This document shows, one piece after another, positions 46,540-47,053 of a DNA stretch of 47,053 bases. Both the position numbers and the translations under genes were made by a program. The notes beneath the pieces were generated by a model. The model saw nothing but the letters and a program-made list of their open reading frames with translations, was not told the origin of the DNA and searched no databases. The DNA comes from Sinosporangium album (GTDB taxonomy: Bacteria > Actinomycetota > Actinomycetes > Streptosporangiales > Streptosporangiaceae): assembly GCF_900100605.1 (NCBI RefSeq), contig NZ_FNCN01000043.1, positions 1 to 47,053 of the forward strand. Direction: 5' to 3'. Position 1 is the first letter of the stretch. Each line of letters opens with the position of its first letter.

Positions 46540-47053
46540 TCAGGCGCAGACGCGGATGCGGCGGCCGGTGATCTCGCCCGCGTCGACGCGCACGTAGAGC
46601 TGGCGGTCTCCGCCCGCCCACGGACGCACACCGAGGGTGGCGACGGCGTCGCGCTCCTCCTCGGCGACGAGGTGAGCGCCGCCGCGCACAAGGACGCTCC
46701 AGCCTTCCCGGTTGACGTCGTCGATCCGATCGACCTCGAAGGCGATCTTGAAGGCGAGCCCTTCGACGCCGGTGCGCAGGCCGCGGTCGAGCGGGCCGCC
46801 GAAGGCGGTGCGGAAGTAGACCGCCCCGTCGTGCAGCACGTAGTTGACCGGGAGCACGGTGGGTCCGCCTTGGTCGTTGAAGCCGACGCGCCCGACTCCG
46901 CCGGGGGCGATCAGGCGCAGGCAGTCGGCGCGGTCGAGCATCTCCAGGACGGGTTCGCCGGTGCCGCAGCGGGGGCCGCTGCCGGGCGGGCGTTCGACGG
47001 AGCCACCGAGAAGCTCGTCGGGCGGGACGGAGAGGGCCGAGGCGAGACGGGTC
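46540..47053 (-). CDS. XRE-PPOX fusion: flavin-binding pyridoxamine-phosphate-oxidase-like protein (5' end outside window)
   Basis: The frame enters from the right edge with no start needed and ends at 46540, giving 171 codons. The first visible residues (TRLASALSVPPDELLGG) match the last helix of an XRE-type HTH. A linker follows, then a PPOX-type split barrel (CLRLIAPGGVGRVGFNDQGG, TVLPVNYVLHDGAVYFRTA, FEVDRIDDVNREGWSVLVRG, LYVRVDAGEITGRRIRV). HTH-PPOX fusions of this kind are known in actinomycetes and may be redox- or flavin-responsive regulators. An internal ATG at 46941 would drop the HTH, but the upstream frame is clearly coding. Confidence 0.85.
   Translation of the reverse strand, partial: TRLASALSVPPDELLGGSVERPPGSGPRCGTGEPVLEMLDRADCLRLIAPGGVGRVGFNDQGGPTVLPVNYVLHDGAVYFRTAFGGPLDRGLRTGVEGLAFKIAFEVDRIDDVNREGWSVLVRGGAHLVAEEERDAVATLGVRPWAGGDRQLYVRVDAGEITGRRIRVCA

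Overview
The window is about 47 kb of very GC-rich DNA with many GTG and TTG starts and dense short overlaps between genes. Together with a DUF3073 protein, a DUF574-type SAM methyltransferase, WXG/YbaB-type genes, a cobN-centred aerobic cobalamin locus and an XRE-PPOX fusion, this points to a filamentous actinomycete, plausibly of the Streptosporangiaceae type. The family-level placement is an inference; no rRNA gene or intact tRNA is present.

Layout. (1) 1-3.1 kb is a mobile-element graveyard: a cut IS3 orfA, a small conserved protein, an SPL-like radical SAM enzyme overlapping a truncated DEDDh exonuclease, the C-terminal part of a serine recombinase, and an antisense 3' half of a tRNA (an attachment-site relic). 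(2) 3.1-12.6 kb holds a TrpF-like isomerase and a cobalamin block: cobK, cobN (behind a clear cobalamin riboswitch), cobG, cobH and a cobI-cobJ fusion. A 69-bp tandem duplication sits between cobH and cobIJ. (3) 12.6-20.5 kb is accessory: a phosphopantetheinyl transferase, IS30 wreckage, a four-gene operon (Pro/Ser-repeat protein, WXG-like membrane protein, two YbaB-like proteins), an epoxide-hydrolase relic, an SRPBCC protein, and a DUF4276 gene whose partner gene survives only as a C-terminal stub abutting a tnpB transposon.

(4) 20.5-35 kb is the most coherent unit, a minus-strand catabolic cluster. It runs from a lipoprotein peptide-binding protein through two amidohydrolases, a permease, a fused permease-ATPase and a second ATPase. 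It continues with an M24-fold protein lacking one metal ligand, a 2-oxoacid/acetoin dehydrogenase-type E1 alpha, a free-standing 79-aa lipoyl protein, E1 beta and a beta-hydroxyacid dehydrogenase. A divergent XRE-cupin regulator probably controls it. No E2 or E3 gene is present, so the lipoyl protein may be used in an unusual way. This is my best candidate for an undescribed pathway.

(5) 35-47 kb carries a P450, DUF3073, an ArsR regulator, a methyltransferase, two tandem 450-aa serine hydrolases with a shared 21-bp inverted-repeat operator and a divergent TetR regulator (whose gene contains a perfect 46-bp palindrome), a HAD phosphatase, a FadR-type regulator, a SulP anion transporter and, cut by the window edge, an XRE-PPOX fusion.
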